A stretch of DNA of 10,589 nt from DASTHS01 sp035718085 (GTDB lineage Bacteria > Actinomycetota > Acidimicrobiia > Acidimicrobiales > Palsa-688), in assembly GCA_035718085.1 (NCBI GenBank), contig DASTHS010000143.1, positions 1-10,589 on the forward strand, in the 5' to 3' direction. The position numbers were made by a program, and so were the translations under genes. The first letter of the stretch is position 1, and each line of letters opens with the position of its first letter. Positions 1-6,187 of the stretch are shown here, one piece after another. The notes beneath the pieces are model-generated. The model was not told the origin of the DNA and ran no database searches. It saw only the letters and a program-made list of their open reading frames with translations.

Positions 1-908
1 CGCAGCACCGTGCGTTCCCCGGTGTCGTCGCCGGCGGGCCGGCGGCCGGCATCGGGATCGACCAGCACCAGCGGCGACACCGACCACCCCTGCGACGCCT
101 CGACACGCTGGAGCATGCGCGCCAGGTCGACGGCGGTGGCCGGCCGGCCCTCCGGCGCCTTCGCCATCGCCTGGGCCAGCACCCGCTCGAGCTCGGCCGG
201 CACGTCGTCGCGCCCGGTGCGCGGCACCGGGCGCGAGCGGGCCCGCTGCATCAGTGCCGTCGTCGAGTTGTCGCCGCCCGGCTCCTCGAACGGTGACCGG
301 CGCACGAGGAGGTGCCACAGCGTGGCGCCGAGGGAATAGACGTCGGAGCGGACATCCGCGCCGCCGCCGCTGAAGAGCAGCTCGGGGGGAGCCCACGGCA
401 CCGAGACGGCCGACGCCTCCTCGGTCGGGTCGTTCGCACTGGTGGCGATGCCGAAGTCGGTGAGACCGGGCTGCCCGTAGGAACTGGTCAGCACGTTGGC
501 GGGCTTGATGTCGCGATGCAGGATGCCGGCGCGGTGGGCGGTCTCGACCGCCGAAGCCAGCTGGACCCCGACGCGCAGCACCTCCGAGACGGCCAGGCGC
601 TCGCTGCGGGCCCGCTCCGCCATGTTGGCGAGCGGGTAGTACTGCATGACGAGGAAGGGGCGGCCGTCGGGGGTGGTGTCGGTGAGGAACACCTGCACGA
701 TGTGGGGGTGCTCGGCCAGTCGGGCCATGGCCTCGGCCTCGGCCTGGAACAGCCGGCGGGTCGCCGCCGAGGTCACCGACGCCGACAGGAATTTGATCGC
801 CACCTGCCGCCGGGGGCTCTGCTGTTCGTAGAGGTGCACCTCGGCGTAGCCGCCGGCGCCGAGCGGTCGCAGGTAGGTGTAGCCGGGGATCTCCGTCCTG
901 GCGCTCAT
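1..908 (-). CDS. Serine/threonine protein kinase (Hanks type), C-terminus cut off by window edge
   Basis: Eukaryotic-like Ser/Thr protein kinase, expected to phosphorylate cytosolic or membrane-linked proteins; the FHA protein encoded just upstream is a likely partner. The kinase domain fills residues about 10-265. It has a glycine loop (GAGGYAEV, 17-24), ATP-binding Lys39 in VAIKF, catalytic loop HRDIKPAN (131-138, Asp133), DFG at 151-153, PPE at 174-176 and DVYSLG at 189-194, so all catalytic residues are present. The P+1 segment reads SVPWAPPE, where most kinases have GTxxYxxPE. About 302 codons are visible. Past the kinase domain there is only a polar linker ending ERTVL at the edge, so any membrane helix or sensor domain lies outside. 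The ATG start overlaps the FHA gene stop as ATGA, with GAGGTG five bases upstream, so translation is probably coupled. Identification as a kinase is secure; substrates are unknown. Confidence 0.95.
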   Translation of the reverse strand, partial: MSARTEIPGYTYLRPLGAGGYAEVHLYEQQSPRRQVAIKFLSASVTSAATRRLFQAEAEAMARLAEHPHIVQVFLTDTTPDGRPFLVMQYYPLANMAERARSERLAVSEVLRVGVQLASAVETAHRAGILHRDIKPANVLTSSYGQPGLTDFGIATSANDPTEEASAVSVPWAPPELLFSGGGADVRSDVYSLGATLWHLLVRRSPFEEPGGDNSTTALMQRARSRPVPRTGRDDVPAELERVLAQAMAKAPEGRPATAVDLARMLQRVEASQGWSVSPLVLVDPDAGRRPAGDDTGERTVL

Positions 909-2488
909 GGCTGCACCTCGTAGAGGAAGCCGACGCCGTCGGCGAGGGTCACCACCGTGCCCGCCTCGATGGGCTCGGGGGCATGGGGCCGCAGGCGGAC
1001 GGCGTCACGGCCCGGGCGGGTCACCCAGGTGCCGTTGCGCGACTCTTGGTCTTCGACCAGGACGTGCCAGCCGTCGAGGATCACCCGCACATGGGCCCGC
1101 GACACGTCGGGCGATGCGTCACCGAGCCGGATCAGGTGGGCGCGCCGGGCGCTCGGCGCCTCTTTCGGCTCGCGGCCGAGCAGCACGTCGCGGTCGAGGG
1201 TCACCGGGTCGCCGGTGGAGAGGCGCAGCACCCCGAGCGGCGGCCGTGCCACCGAGGTGGCGACCTGGTCGGGCACCTCGATCCCGCAGCGCCGGCAGTG
1301 CGGCGCGGAGGGAGGGTTCAGGTGGCCGGCCAGGCACCGGACGGCGGGCACGACCGGGCCCTCGGGGTCGATCGCGTCGTCGGCGGCCACCCGATCGAAG
1401 GCGCCCAGGAGCGCGTCACGGCTCACCGTCATCCCGGCATCGGGCGTCGGGCCGGCCGGCGCCGGTCTCGCTGCCCCCGCCGACGCCGGCGGGGTCACCG
1501 GCTCGACCCGGAGCGGCGCCACCACCGGCGCCACCACCGGCGCCAGCACCTGGGGCGCCGCCGCGGCGCGGGTGGTGGCCACGTCGGGGGCGTCGGCGGC
1601 CGGCGCGGTGGCCGGCCGCAGCCACGGCACCCCCGAGATCAGGTCGTCGGCCCCTGTGCTGTCCGGCAGCGACGCAGCTGGGGGCTCGGGTGCGGTGGGT
1701 GCCACCACTGGCACGACTGCGGTGGCGGCGGCAGGCGCGTCGTCGAGGGCCTTTGCGTCGTCGACGGAGCCGGCCTCGGCATCGGCTCCCACCCGCACGG
1801 CCGCGTCTTCGACCGTCCGGGTGATCGTCGCGCCGAAGAGGTGGTCATAGGCACCCGACGCCGCCACGTCCTCGGGCGGGGGCGTCGGCTCGGGCGGCGG
1901 CGTCGGCTCCGGCGGCGGCGTCGGCTCCGGGACCGCGCCGGGGGCAGGTGCCCTGCCGGGCGGCGGATCGACCGGCGCGGCGGGCGCCGGGCCCACCGAC
2001 TCGTGCCCGCCGACTCGGGGCGCGGGCTGCGCGGTCGCCTGCGCCGGCGGGGCCACGCTCGCCGCCGCCCCCCTGACGGTGATCGACCCCGCACGCACGA
2101 CCCCGTGGGCCAACGGCAGGGTCGCGCCGACGCCTTCGGTGGCCCCGCGCAGCTCGAGCCTGTCGGGGACGGGCGCGCATCGCCGTTCTGACCAGATGAG
2201 CGAGTCGGCCCTCACCTCCTCGTCACCGACGACCGCGCCGGCGAGGCCACGGACGACGAGCCGCATCGAGCCGTCGGCACCAAGGTCGGCGACGGCGAAC
2301 GACGGCAGCGCCCCGACGCCGTCGGCGAGGAGCACGTCGAGCACGTCGTGGAGCGGGGCGTCTCCCTGCACGGCCGCCCAGAGGGCACCGGGTGCCGCGC
2401 TGTCGTCGGGCAGGTCGACGAGCAGCCAGGTGCGGGGGCCGGCGATGCCCAACCACTGCCCCAGCCGATACTCGGCCCCAGCGCTCAC
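905..2488 (-). CDS. Zinc-ribbon and FHA-domain protein with long Pro/Ala-rich linker
   Basis: Probable phosphothreonine-binding adaptor, 527 aa, soluble. Residues 1-140 form a compact alpha/beta-looking region (LGQWLGIAG, TWLLVDLPD) that I cannot assign. Residues about 140-370 are Pro/Ala-rich and low-complexity, including three PEPTPP-like repeats. A four-ligand zinc ribbon follows: Cys385, His389 or a nearby ligand, Cys398 and Cys401 (CLAGH..CRRC). A C-terminal FHA domain covers about 429-527 with the signature residues: GR (438-439), SRAH (463-466) and NGT (485-487), so phosphothreonine recognition should be intact. The GTG start at 2488 overlaps the phosphatase stop (GTGA), with GGAG eight bases upstream. 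An in-frame extension to 2740 is rejected because it is arginine-rich and antisense-like, lying over the phosphatase in another frame. The gene sits between phosphatase and kinase, so it probably docks phosphorylated kinase or its targets. Confidence 0.9.
   Translation of the reverse strand: MSAGAEYRLGQWLGIAGPRTWLLVDLPDDSAAPGALWAAVQGDAPLHDVLDVLLADGVGALPSFAVADLGADGSMRLVVRGLAGAVVGDEEVRADSLIWSERRCAPVPDRLELRGATEGVGATLPLAHGVVRAGSITVRGAAASVAPPAQATAQPAPRVGGHESVGPAPAAPVDPPPGRAPAPGAVPEPTPPPEPTPPPEPTPPPEDVAASGAYDHLFGATITRTVEDAAVRVGADAEAGSVDDAKALDDAPAAATAVVPVVAPTAPEPPAASLPDSTGADDLISGVPWLRPATAPAADAPDVATTRAAAAPQVLAPVVAPVVAPLRVEPVTPPASAGAARPAPAGPTPDAGMTVSRDALLGAFDRVAADDAIDPEGPVVPAVRCLAGHLNPPSAPHCRRCGIEVPDQVATSVARPPLGVLRLSTGDPVTLDRDVLLGREPKEAPSARRAHLIRLGDASPDVSRAHVRVILDGWHVLVEDQESRNGTWVTRPGRDAVRLRPHAPEPIEAGTVVTLADGVGFLYEVQP
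1515..1550 (-). repeat. 12-bp tandem repeat (about 3 units) in FHA linker
   Basis: Plus-strand unit GGCGCCACCACC occurs twice, followed by a one-base variant (GGCGCCAGCACC). On the coding strand it encodes VVAP-type repeats in the disordered linker of the FHA protein. It stays in frame and is probably a slippage-prone linker element. Confidence 0.75.
1879..1930 (-). repeat. 18-bp tandem repeat (3 units) encoding PEPTPP
   Basis: The core GGCGTCGGCTC recurs at 1881, 1899 and 1917, an exact 18-base period. The coding strand gives a Pro-Glu-Pro-Thr-Pro-Pro hexapeptide three times in the FHA protein linker. The length is a multiple of three, so copy-number change would lengthen or shorten the linker without a frameshift. 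Confidence 0.85.
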
Positions 2489-3285
2489 GCGTGCTGCTCC
2501 AGCTCGCCGCGCGGCTGGGTTCGCTCGGCGACGGCGGACGCCGTGGGCCCGTCGACGACGACGACGGTCACGTTGTCGGAGCCGCCGGCTTCCACCGCTG
2601 CGTCGACGAGCCGCTGGGCGACGATCGCGGGATCGGCGGCCGACGCGAGCAGCTCGGCGATCCGACCGTCGTCGAGCTCGCCGGTGAGGCCGTCGGAGCA
2701 GACCAGGAACCGCTCCGACGCCGACGGCGGGAACAGCCACGAATCGACCTTGACGCCCGACGGGGTGCCCAGCACCCGCGTCACGACGTGGCGCCGCTCG
2801 TGGCTGCGCTCCTCGCCCGGGGCGATCCGGCCGGCTGCCAGCAGCTCCTGGACCTCGGAGTGGTCGACCGTGAGCTGCACCAGGCGGCCCTCCATCAGCG
2901 CGTACACCCTGCTGTCACCCACGTTGAAGACCATCCAGTGCGGCTGCCCGGCCGCGTGCACCTCGACGAGGCCGCTGACGGTGGTGCCCATCCCGCGACA
3001 CGACGGGTCGCGCTCTGCCTGTGCCACCACCGCACTGTTGGCCGCCACCACGGCGTCGGTGACATCGCTGGCGGAGGCGTCACCGGCCGGCCTCGACGCC
3101 GCCCCGGCGAGCGTCTCGAGCGCCGTGGTGCTGGCGAGCCGCCCACCGGCGTGGCCTCCCATGCCGTCGGCGACGACGAACCAGCCATTCGTGCACAGGT
3201 AGCCGTCTTCGTTCACCGCGCGCCGCCGCCCCACATCGGTGGCCGCACCCCATGCAGTTGTGATCACCCAGTCACCGCCCAGCAC
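2485..3285 (-). CDS. PP2C-family (PPM) Ser/Thr protein phosphatase, soluble
   Basis: Metal-dependent protein phosphatase, expected to reverse phosphorylation by the kinase encoded two genes downstream. It is 266 aa, close to a bare PPM catalytic domain, with no membrane helix, unlike PstP-type phosphatases that carry a TM segment and extracellular domain. Motifs in order: RRRAVNED (20-27), ADGMGGHAGG (39-48), GMGTTV (98-103), NVGDSRVY (121-128), LTVDHS (138-143), SDGLTGELDD (197-206) and GGSDNVT (234-240). Metal ligands Asp27, Asp40, Asp198 and Asp237 are all present. I chose the GTG at 3285 because GAAGGGG lies eight bases upstream and a promoter-like element lies just before that. GTG 3267 is an alternative. 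The in-frame extension to 3603 has no family similarity and is Cys/Arg-rich. It is the first gene of the phosphatase-FHA-kinase operon and overlaps the FHA gene as GTGA. Confidence 0.93.
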   Translation of the reverse strand: MLGGDWVITTAWGAATDVGRRRAVNEDGYLCTNGWFVVADGMGGHAGGRLASTTALETLAGAASRPAGDASASDVTDAVVAANSAVVAQAERDPSCRGMGTTVSGLVEVHAAGQPHWMVFNVGDSRVYALMEGRLVQLTVDHSEVQELLAAGRIAPGEERSHERRHVVTRVLGTPSGVKVDSWLFPPSASERFLVCSDGLTGELDDGRIAELLASAADPAIVAQRLVDAAVEAGGSDNVTVVVVDGPTASAVAERTQPRGELEQHA

Positions 3286-3533
3286 CCCATTCGCCCCTTC
3301 GGCCCACCGAAACGTAGCCACGGGAATGCCTTTGCACAACAGGGCAATGACCACAATTGCCTCTGATGCGGTCCGGGTATGCCGGGTTGATCTCCCGTCG
3401 TTCCAGTTGTGCGCATTGGCGCCAACCGCAACGGGGGCAGCCCGCAAAGCCCGCTGCACCCCGGGTCCCCGGCTACAGTCCCGGGCCGGGCAGCCGCGCC
3501 GCGCGCTGCCGTTGTCGGGGCGAAGAGGTGACG
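3286..3533. other. Divergent intergenic region between phosphatase operon and RDD gene
   Basis: This 248-bp region is less GC-rich than its neighbours and has no convincing gene. It holds the putative minus-strand promoter, an inverted repeat GGCAAT-7-ATTGCC (3343-3361) and a perfect 10-bp palindrome TTGGCGCCAA (3416-3425). A TACAGT -10-like hexamer (3474-3479, plus strand) would give the RDD gene a leader of roughly 50 bases, but I see no matching -35. Two in-frame extensions of the flanking genes run through it and are judged non-coding. Confidence 0.6.
3311..3339 (-). promoter_or_regulatory. Putative sigma70-like promoter for phosphatase-FHA-kinase operon
   Basis: On the minus strand, TTGTGC (3339-3334), a 17-base spacer and TACGTT (3316-3311) form a weak -35/-10 pair. 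The predicted start of transcription is near 3304, about 19 bases before the chosen GTG, with the GAAGGGG ribosome site in between. Each hexamer matches the consensus at only three positions, so this is a position-supported guess. Confidence 0.4.
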
Positions 3534-4505
3534 ATGTTCTGCACGCAATGTGGGGCGAGCAATCCCGGACATGCGGCATTTTGTGGCACGTGCGGCGCGG
3601 CATTGCCCGTGGCGGCCGCGACGGCCCCCGACGCCCCGCCGTCGGGCGAAGCCCGAGGCGGTCACCCGCTCGACCCCCACCTCACCGTGGCACGCGACGC
3701 GCTGGCGCGGGAGGCGACCGGCCCCGGCCGGGTCGGGACACCGGGCCCGCCGAGCGGGGCGGGGCTCGGCACCGGGTCGGCCCCGCCGGTGACGCCGGCG
3801 TTCGACGCCCGCCCCCCGGTCGCACCCACCTTCCACGCCGCCCCGGTCCCACCGATGGCCGCGCCGTCGCTGCCCCCGCCGCCGGCCTGGGCGACGGGCG
3901 CCGGCGGGACCGCCACCGGGGCCGACCAGGCGCCGCCCCCGTTGCCGGGCCCGGCCATGCCGCCCTACTCGCCGATGCCGCCGGGACCCGCTGGGGCCTC
4001 GGTCGGGGCCGACCGGGCCACGTGGGGCATGCGGGCCGGCGCCTACCTCATCGACGTGGGGGTCATCGCCGGGCCGACGCTGGTGCTGTCGGTCCTCGGT
4101 CGCGTCGCCGTGGTGTTCGCCGTGCTGAACGCCATCTGGACCCTCGTGCTGATCGCCCTCTGCGTCTGGATCGCGGTGCAGGTCGGCTCGGTCGGCGGCT
4201 CACCGGGCATGCGCGTGGTCGGGCTGCGGTGCGTGTCGGCCAAGACGGGCGGCCTCCCGGGAGGGGGCACCGGCTTCCTGCGGTCGCTCTACCACGGCCT
4301 CCTGGCCATCCCCTGCGGCATCCCGATGGTGGTCGACCTGCTGTTCCCGCTCTGGGACGCTCAACGCCAGACCCTCGCCGACAAGATGGCCGGCACCTAC
4401 GTCGTGGTCGCCGACAAGCAGCGCTTCTCGATCGCCCCCCCCGGCACGTTCGGCTGGGGACCGTTCTGGCTCACCGGCCACGACCCGGCGGCGCCGCCGC
4501 GCTGA
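3534..4505 (+). CDS. Zinc-ribbon and RDD-family membrane protein
   Basis: A 323-aa membrane protein of unknown precise role; RDD proteins are multi-helix membrane proteins, some proposed to move ions or solutes. The N-terminus is a four-Cys zinc ribbon (CTQCG and CGTCG; Cys3, 6, 17, 20). A Pro/Ala-rich cytosolic linker of about 140 residues follows, then an RDD domain from about 164. RDD hallmarks are Arg167 and Asp174 in RAGAYLIDVG, two hydrophobic helices (about 170-217), SPGMRVVGLRCV (223-234), a third helix (about 250-273) and WDAQRQTLADKMAGT (274-288). The ATG at 3534 is preceded by GAAGAGGTG at good spacing, and the ribbon begins immediately, so upstream in-frame starts are rejected. 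It is divergent from the phosphatase-FHA-kinase operon, and its zinc ribbon and Pro-rich linker resemble those of the FHA protein, so it may be the membrane target of that pathway. Confidence 0.9.
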   Translation: MFCTQCGASNPGHAAFCGTCGAALPVAAATAPDAPPSGEARGGHPLDPHLTVARDALAREATGPGRVGTPGPPSGAGLGTGSAPPVTPAFDARPPVAPTFHAAPVPPMAAPSLPPPPAWATGAGGTATGADQAPPPLPGPAMPPYSPMPPGPAGASVGADRATWGMRAGAYLIDVGVIAGPTLVLSVLGRVAVVFAVLNAIWTLVLIALCVWIAVQVGSVGGSPGMRVVGLRCVSAKTGGLPGGGTGFLRSLYHGLLAIPCGIPMVVDLLFPLWDAQRQTLADKMAGTYVVVADKQRFSIAPPGTFGWGPFWLTGHDPAAPPR

Positions 4506-4519
4506 TCAGGCGCCGCCGG
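4485..4519. terminator. Bidirectional hairpin across convergent RDD/ZIP gene ends
   Basis: CCGGCGGCGCC (4485-4495) pairs perfectly with GGCGCCGCCGG (4509-4519), an 11-bp all-GC stem with a 13-base loop. The loop contains both stop codons, which abut in TGATCA (4503-4508). There is no T-tract in either direction, as is common in high-GC actinobacteria. Each stem arm is coding sequence of one gene. Confidence 0.6.
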
Positions 4520-5426
4520 CGCTGACCACCATGTCGGTGACGAAGCCGGCGACGAGGCCGGCGAAGATCCCCCAGTAGAGGATCGACGGGCGGCCGGCCT
4601 TGGTGCCCACCCGGATCAGCTGCACCACCACGTAGAGGATCGAGCCGGCGGCCAGGGTGAGGAACACGACGGCCATGGCCCGGTTGGTGACGGCGTGGCC
4701 GACGATGGTGCCGATGAACGTGGGGCCGCCGCCGATGGCGGCCAGCACGAGCAGCTGGCCCCATGACGGCCGCTCGCGCTCGGCGGCCAGGGGGGCGACG
4801 ATGCCGAAGCCCTCGGTGGCGTTGTGCAGGGCGAAGCCGATGACCAGCACGGTGGCCAGGCCGATGGCGCCGGCGGCGGCAGACTCGCCGATGGCGAGGC
4901 CCTCGCCGAAGTTGTGCAGGCCGATGCCGACGGCGATGAGGAAGCTGAGCCGCCGCGCCGGCGACCAGCCGGCCATGCCGCGCACCGCGGGCACCAGCTC
5001 GTCGGCCGCCACCGCGCCGGGGCCGGGCGACCGCCGGGAGGCGGGGTCACCGGAGTCGGAGCCGGGGCCGGAGACCGGCACCGGCCGGGCGCCGCGTGCC
5101 GCCAGGCGGGCCATCAGGTTCTCTTGGTGGGCGAGCGACAGCAGGCCGATGCCCGTGCCGCCGAGGAACAGGGCGCCGTAGCCGAGCACCGGGCCCATGC
5201 CGCCGGCGCCGCTGTGCAGCTTGGAGAGGGCGCCGTCGAGGGGGGCGTAGGCGGCGGTGAAGACGTCCCAGATCAGGAAGACCAGGATGCCGGTGGCCAG
5301 CGACGACAGCCACAGCCGGAGGGCGGGGCGGGGGGCTCGCAGGCGGCCGAGGGGCAGCCCGAGCAGGATCGTGGCCCCGGCGATGGCGCCTAGCAGCAGG
5401 GTGCGGCTCTCATCCACCCCTCGCAT
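4506..5426 (-). CDS. ZIP-family metal ion transporter
   Basis: Membrane transporter of the ZIP family, which generally moves divalent metals such as Zn2+, Mn2+ or Fe2+ into the cytoplasm. About 306 aa with eight predicted helices. The two metal-site motifs are intact: HNFGEG in TM4 (His171, Asn172, Glu175) and HNATEG in TM5 (His201, Asn202, Glu205). The variable loop between TM3 and TM4 (about 106-151) is Gly/Pro/Ala-rich and has no histidine cluster, unlike many zinc transporters. The start is uncertain: ATG 5426 is given, TTG 5447 is possible, and GTG 5417 would be used if transcription begins at 5418 as the upstream promoter suggests. None has a well-placed ribosome site. It lies 36 bases after the TetR stop on the same strand, but its own palindrome suggests separate metal control. 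The metal specificity cannot be read from sequence. Confidence 0.92.
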   Translation of the reverse strand: MRGVDESRTLLLGAIAGATILLGLPLGRLRAPRPALRLWLSSLATGILVFLIWDVFTAAYAPLDGALSKLHSGAGGMGPVLGYGALFLGGTGIGLLSLAHQENLMARLAARGARPVPVSGPGSDSGDPASRRSPGPGAVAADELVPAVRGMAGWSPARRLSFLIAVGIGLHNFGEGLAIGESAAAGAIGLATVLVIGFALHNATEGFGIVAPLAAERERPSWGQLLVLAAIGGGPTFIGTIVGHAVTNRAMAVVFLTLAAGSILYVVVQLIRVGTKAGRPSILYWGIFAGLVAGFVTDMVVSAGGA

Positions 5427-5454
5427 CTTAGGCGCACCTAAGACCAACCGGCAA
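5425..5454 (-). promoter_or_regulatory. Putative promoter of ZIP gene, possibly leaderless
   Basis: Minus strand TTGCCG (5454-5449), an 18-base spacer, and TAAGAT (5430-5425). Each hexamer matches the sigma70 consensus at four positions, including the key TA...T of the -10. The predicted transcription start near 5418 falls next to an in-frame GTG at 5417, which suits a leaderless message. Confidence 0.5.
5426..5443. promoter_or_regulatory. Palindromic operator, DtxR/MntR-like half-sites, over ZIP promoter
   Basis: TCTTAGG-CGCA-CCTAAGA is a 7+7 inverted repeat with perfect arms. It covers most of the -10 element and the adjacent spacer of the ZIP promoter, where a bound repressor would block transcription. 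TTAGG/CCTAA half-sites are typical of DtxR-family metalloregulator boxes (IdeR, DtxR, some MntR), although the canonical 19-bp iron box has a longer separation. Which regulator binds is inference; none is encoded in this window. Confidence 0.6.
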
Positions 5455-5462
5455 ACCGCCCG

Positions 5463-6035
5463 TCAGGTGCGGATCCCGGCCACCACCAAGTCGAACATGC
5501 GGGCCTGGCGCTCGGGGTCGGGCGCCGACGCGTTGACCAGCACGATGCCGTGCACCAGGCGCATGACGTCGGTGAGGTCGATGTCGGCGCGCACCGCGCC
5601 CGACGCTTGGGCCCGGGCCAGCAGCACGGCGGCGGCCTCCCGCATGCGGCCGTAGGCGGCGTTGGCCGGCGTGCCCTCGGTCTTCTTCGCCGTCAGCACC
5701 GACGAGCCCAGGCACTGACCCCGCGACCCGAACTCCAAGTTGGCCCGCAGCCAGGCCTCGAGGGCCGACCCCGGCTCGTCGGCCGCTGCCAGCCGCTCGG
5801 CCTGGGTGGTGAGGGCGTCGATCTCCTCGAGGAACACCGCCTCCAGGAGGTCGGTGCGGGTGGGGAAGTGCCGGTAGAGGGTGCCGATGCCCACCCCGGC
5901 GGCCCGGGCCACGTCTTCGAGCGCCGTGTCGCCCCCTGCGGCGGCCACGGCGACGCGGGCGGCGGCGACGATCTTGTCGCGGTTGCGGCGGGCGTCGGAA
6001 CGCAGCGGCTTGGCGGTGGCATCGACGGCGGTCAC
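5463..6035 (-). CDS. TetR/AcrR-family transcriptional repressor
   Basis: A 190-aa TetR-family regulator, expected to act as a dimer and repress the divergent MFS efflux gene until a ligand binds. The N-terminal helix-turn-helix covers about 17-68, with TALEDVARAAGVGIGTLYRHF (residues 37-57) forming the recognition region and a typical TRTDLLEAVF follow-on. The C-terminal part (about 85-190), with GSSVLTAKK and DVMRLVHGIVL, looks like the SbtR-type ligand domain. The GTG start at 6035 has GAGG five bases upstream. The TetR/MFS pair faces each other over a 152-bp gap that holds two matching palindromes, so autoregulation is likely too. A TAGAGT hexamer (minus strand, 6119-6114) could be its -10, giving a leader of about 70 bases that includes both operators. 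The inducing ligand is unknown. Confidence 0.93.
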   Translation of the reverse strand: MTAVDATAKPLRSDARRNRDKIVAAARVAVAAAGGDTALEDVARAAGVGIGTLYRHFPTRTDLLEAVFLEEIDALTTQAERLAAADEPGSALEAWLRANLEFGSRGQCLGSSVLTAKKTEGTPANAAYGRMREAAAVLLARAQASGAVRADIDLTDVMRLVHGIVLVNASAPDPERQARMFDLVVAGIRT

Positions 6036-6067
6036 GGCGACCTCGGGAGGGGTGGCGGAAGAAGATG

Positions 6068-6096
6068 TTGTGAAGTGGAGGCATCCTCCGTATAGT
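6068..6096 (+). promoter_or_regulatory. Promoter of MFS efflux gene
   Basis: TTGTGA (6068-6073), a 17-base spacer and TATAGT (6091-6096). The -10 matches the consensus at five of six positions and the -35 at four, the best promoter in the window. Transcription is predicted to start near 6103, giving a leader of about 85 bases. One palindrome lies inside the spacer and the other covers the start site. Confidence 0.75.
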
Positions 6097-6115
6097 TTCC
6101 GGAGGCAGCCTCCAC
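6075..6115. promoter_or_regulatory. Double TetR-type operator between TetR and MFS genes
   Basis: Two 13-bp palindromes: GGAGGCATCCTCC (6077-6089, arms GGAGG/CCTCC) and GGAGGCAGCCTCC (6101-6113, perfect six-base arms around a single A). Their centres are 24 bp apart. The whole 41-bp stretch is itself symmetric about position 6095: GTGGAGGC (6075-6082) mirrors GCCTCCAC (6108-6115), and CCTCCG mirrors CGGAGG. Placement over the MFS promoter supports binding by two dimers of the adjacent TetR protein. The binding partner is inferred from position. Confidence 0.75.
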
Positions 6116-6187
6116 TCTACGGCCCCCGCCCCGATCTGGGAAGCGCGGGCCGCTGCCTCTCCCGCCCCACCTCCGCGAAGGAGCCCC

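Noticed and set aside
907..1850. Several plus-strand open frames over the FHA gene
   Set aside because: Arg/Pro/Ala-rich shadows; the minus strand has recognisable zinc-ribbon and FHA motifs across the same stretch.
2489..2740. 84-residue N-terminal extension of the FHA protein
   Set aside because: Arginine-rich sequence lying in an off-frame of the phosphatase gene. The GTG at 2488 overlapping the phosphatase stop is a better start.
3357..3533. 59-residue N-terminal extension of the RDD protein
   Set aside because: The ATG at 3534 has a strong GAAGAGGTG site and begins directly with the zinc ribbon; the upstream residues have no family character.
3286..3603. 106-residue N-terminal extension of the phosphatase
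   Set aside because: No PPM similarity; it crosses the divergent promoter region and overlaps the start of the RDD gene on the other strand. A ribosome site and promoter support GTG 3285.
5426..5443. Canonical 19-bp IdeR/DtxR iron box
   Set aside because: Half-sites TTAGG and CCTAA are present but separated by four bases, not nine, so I call it DtxR-like without assigning iron control.
6075..6115. Transcription terminator hairpin between TetR and MFS genes
   Set aside because: The genes diverge, so no transcript ends here, and the repeats sit on a good promoter. An operator explains the symmetry better.
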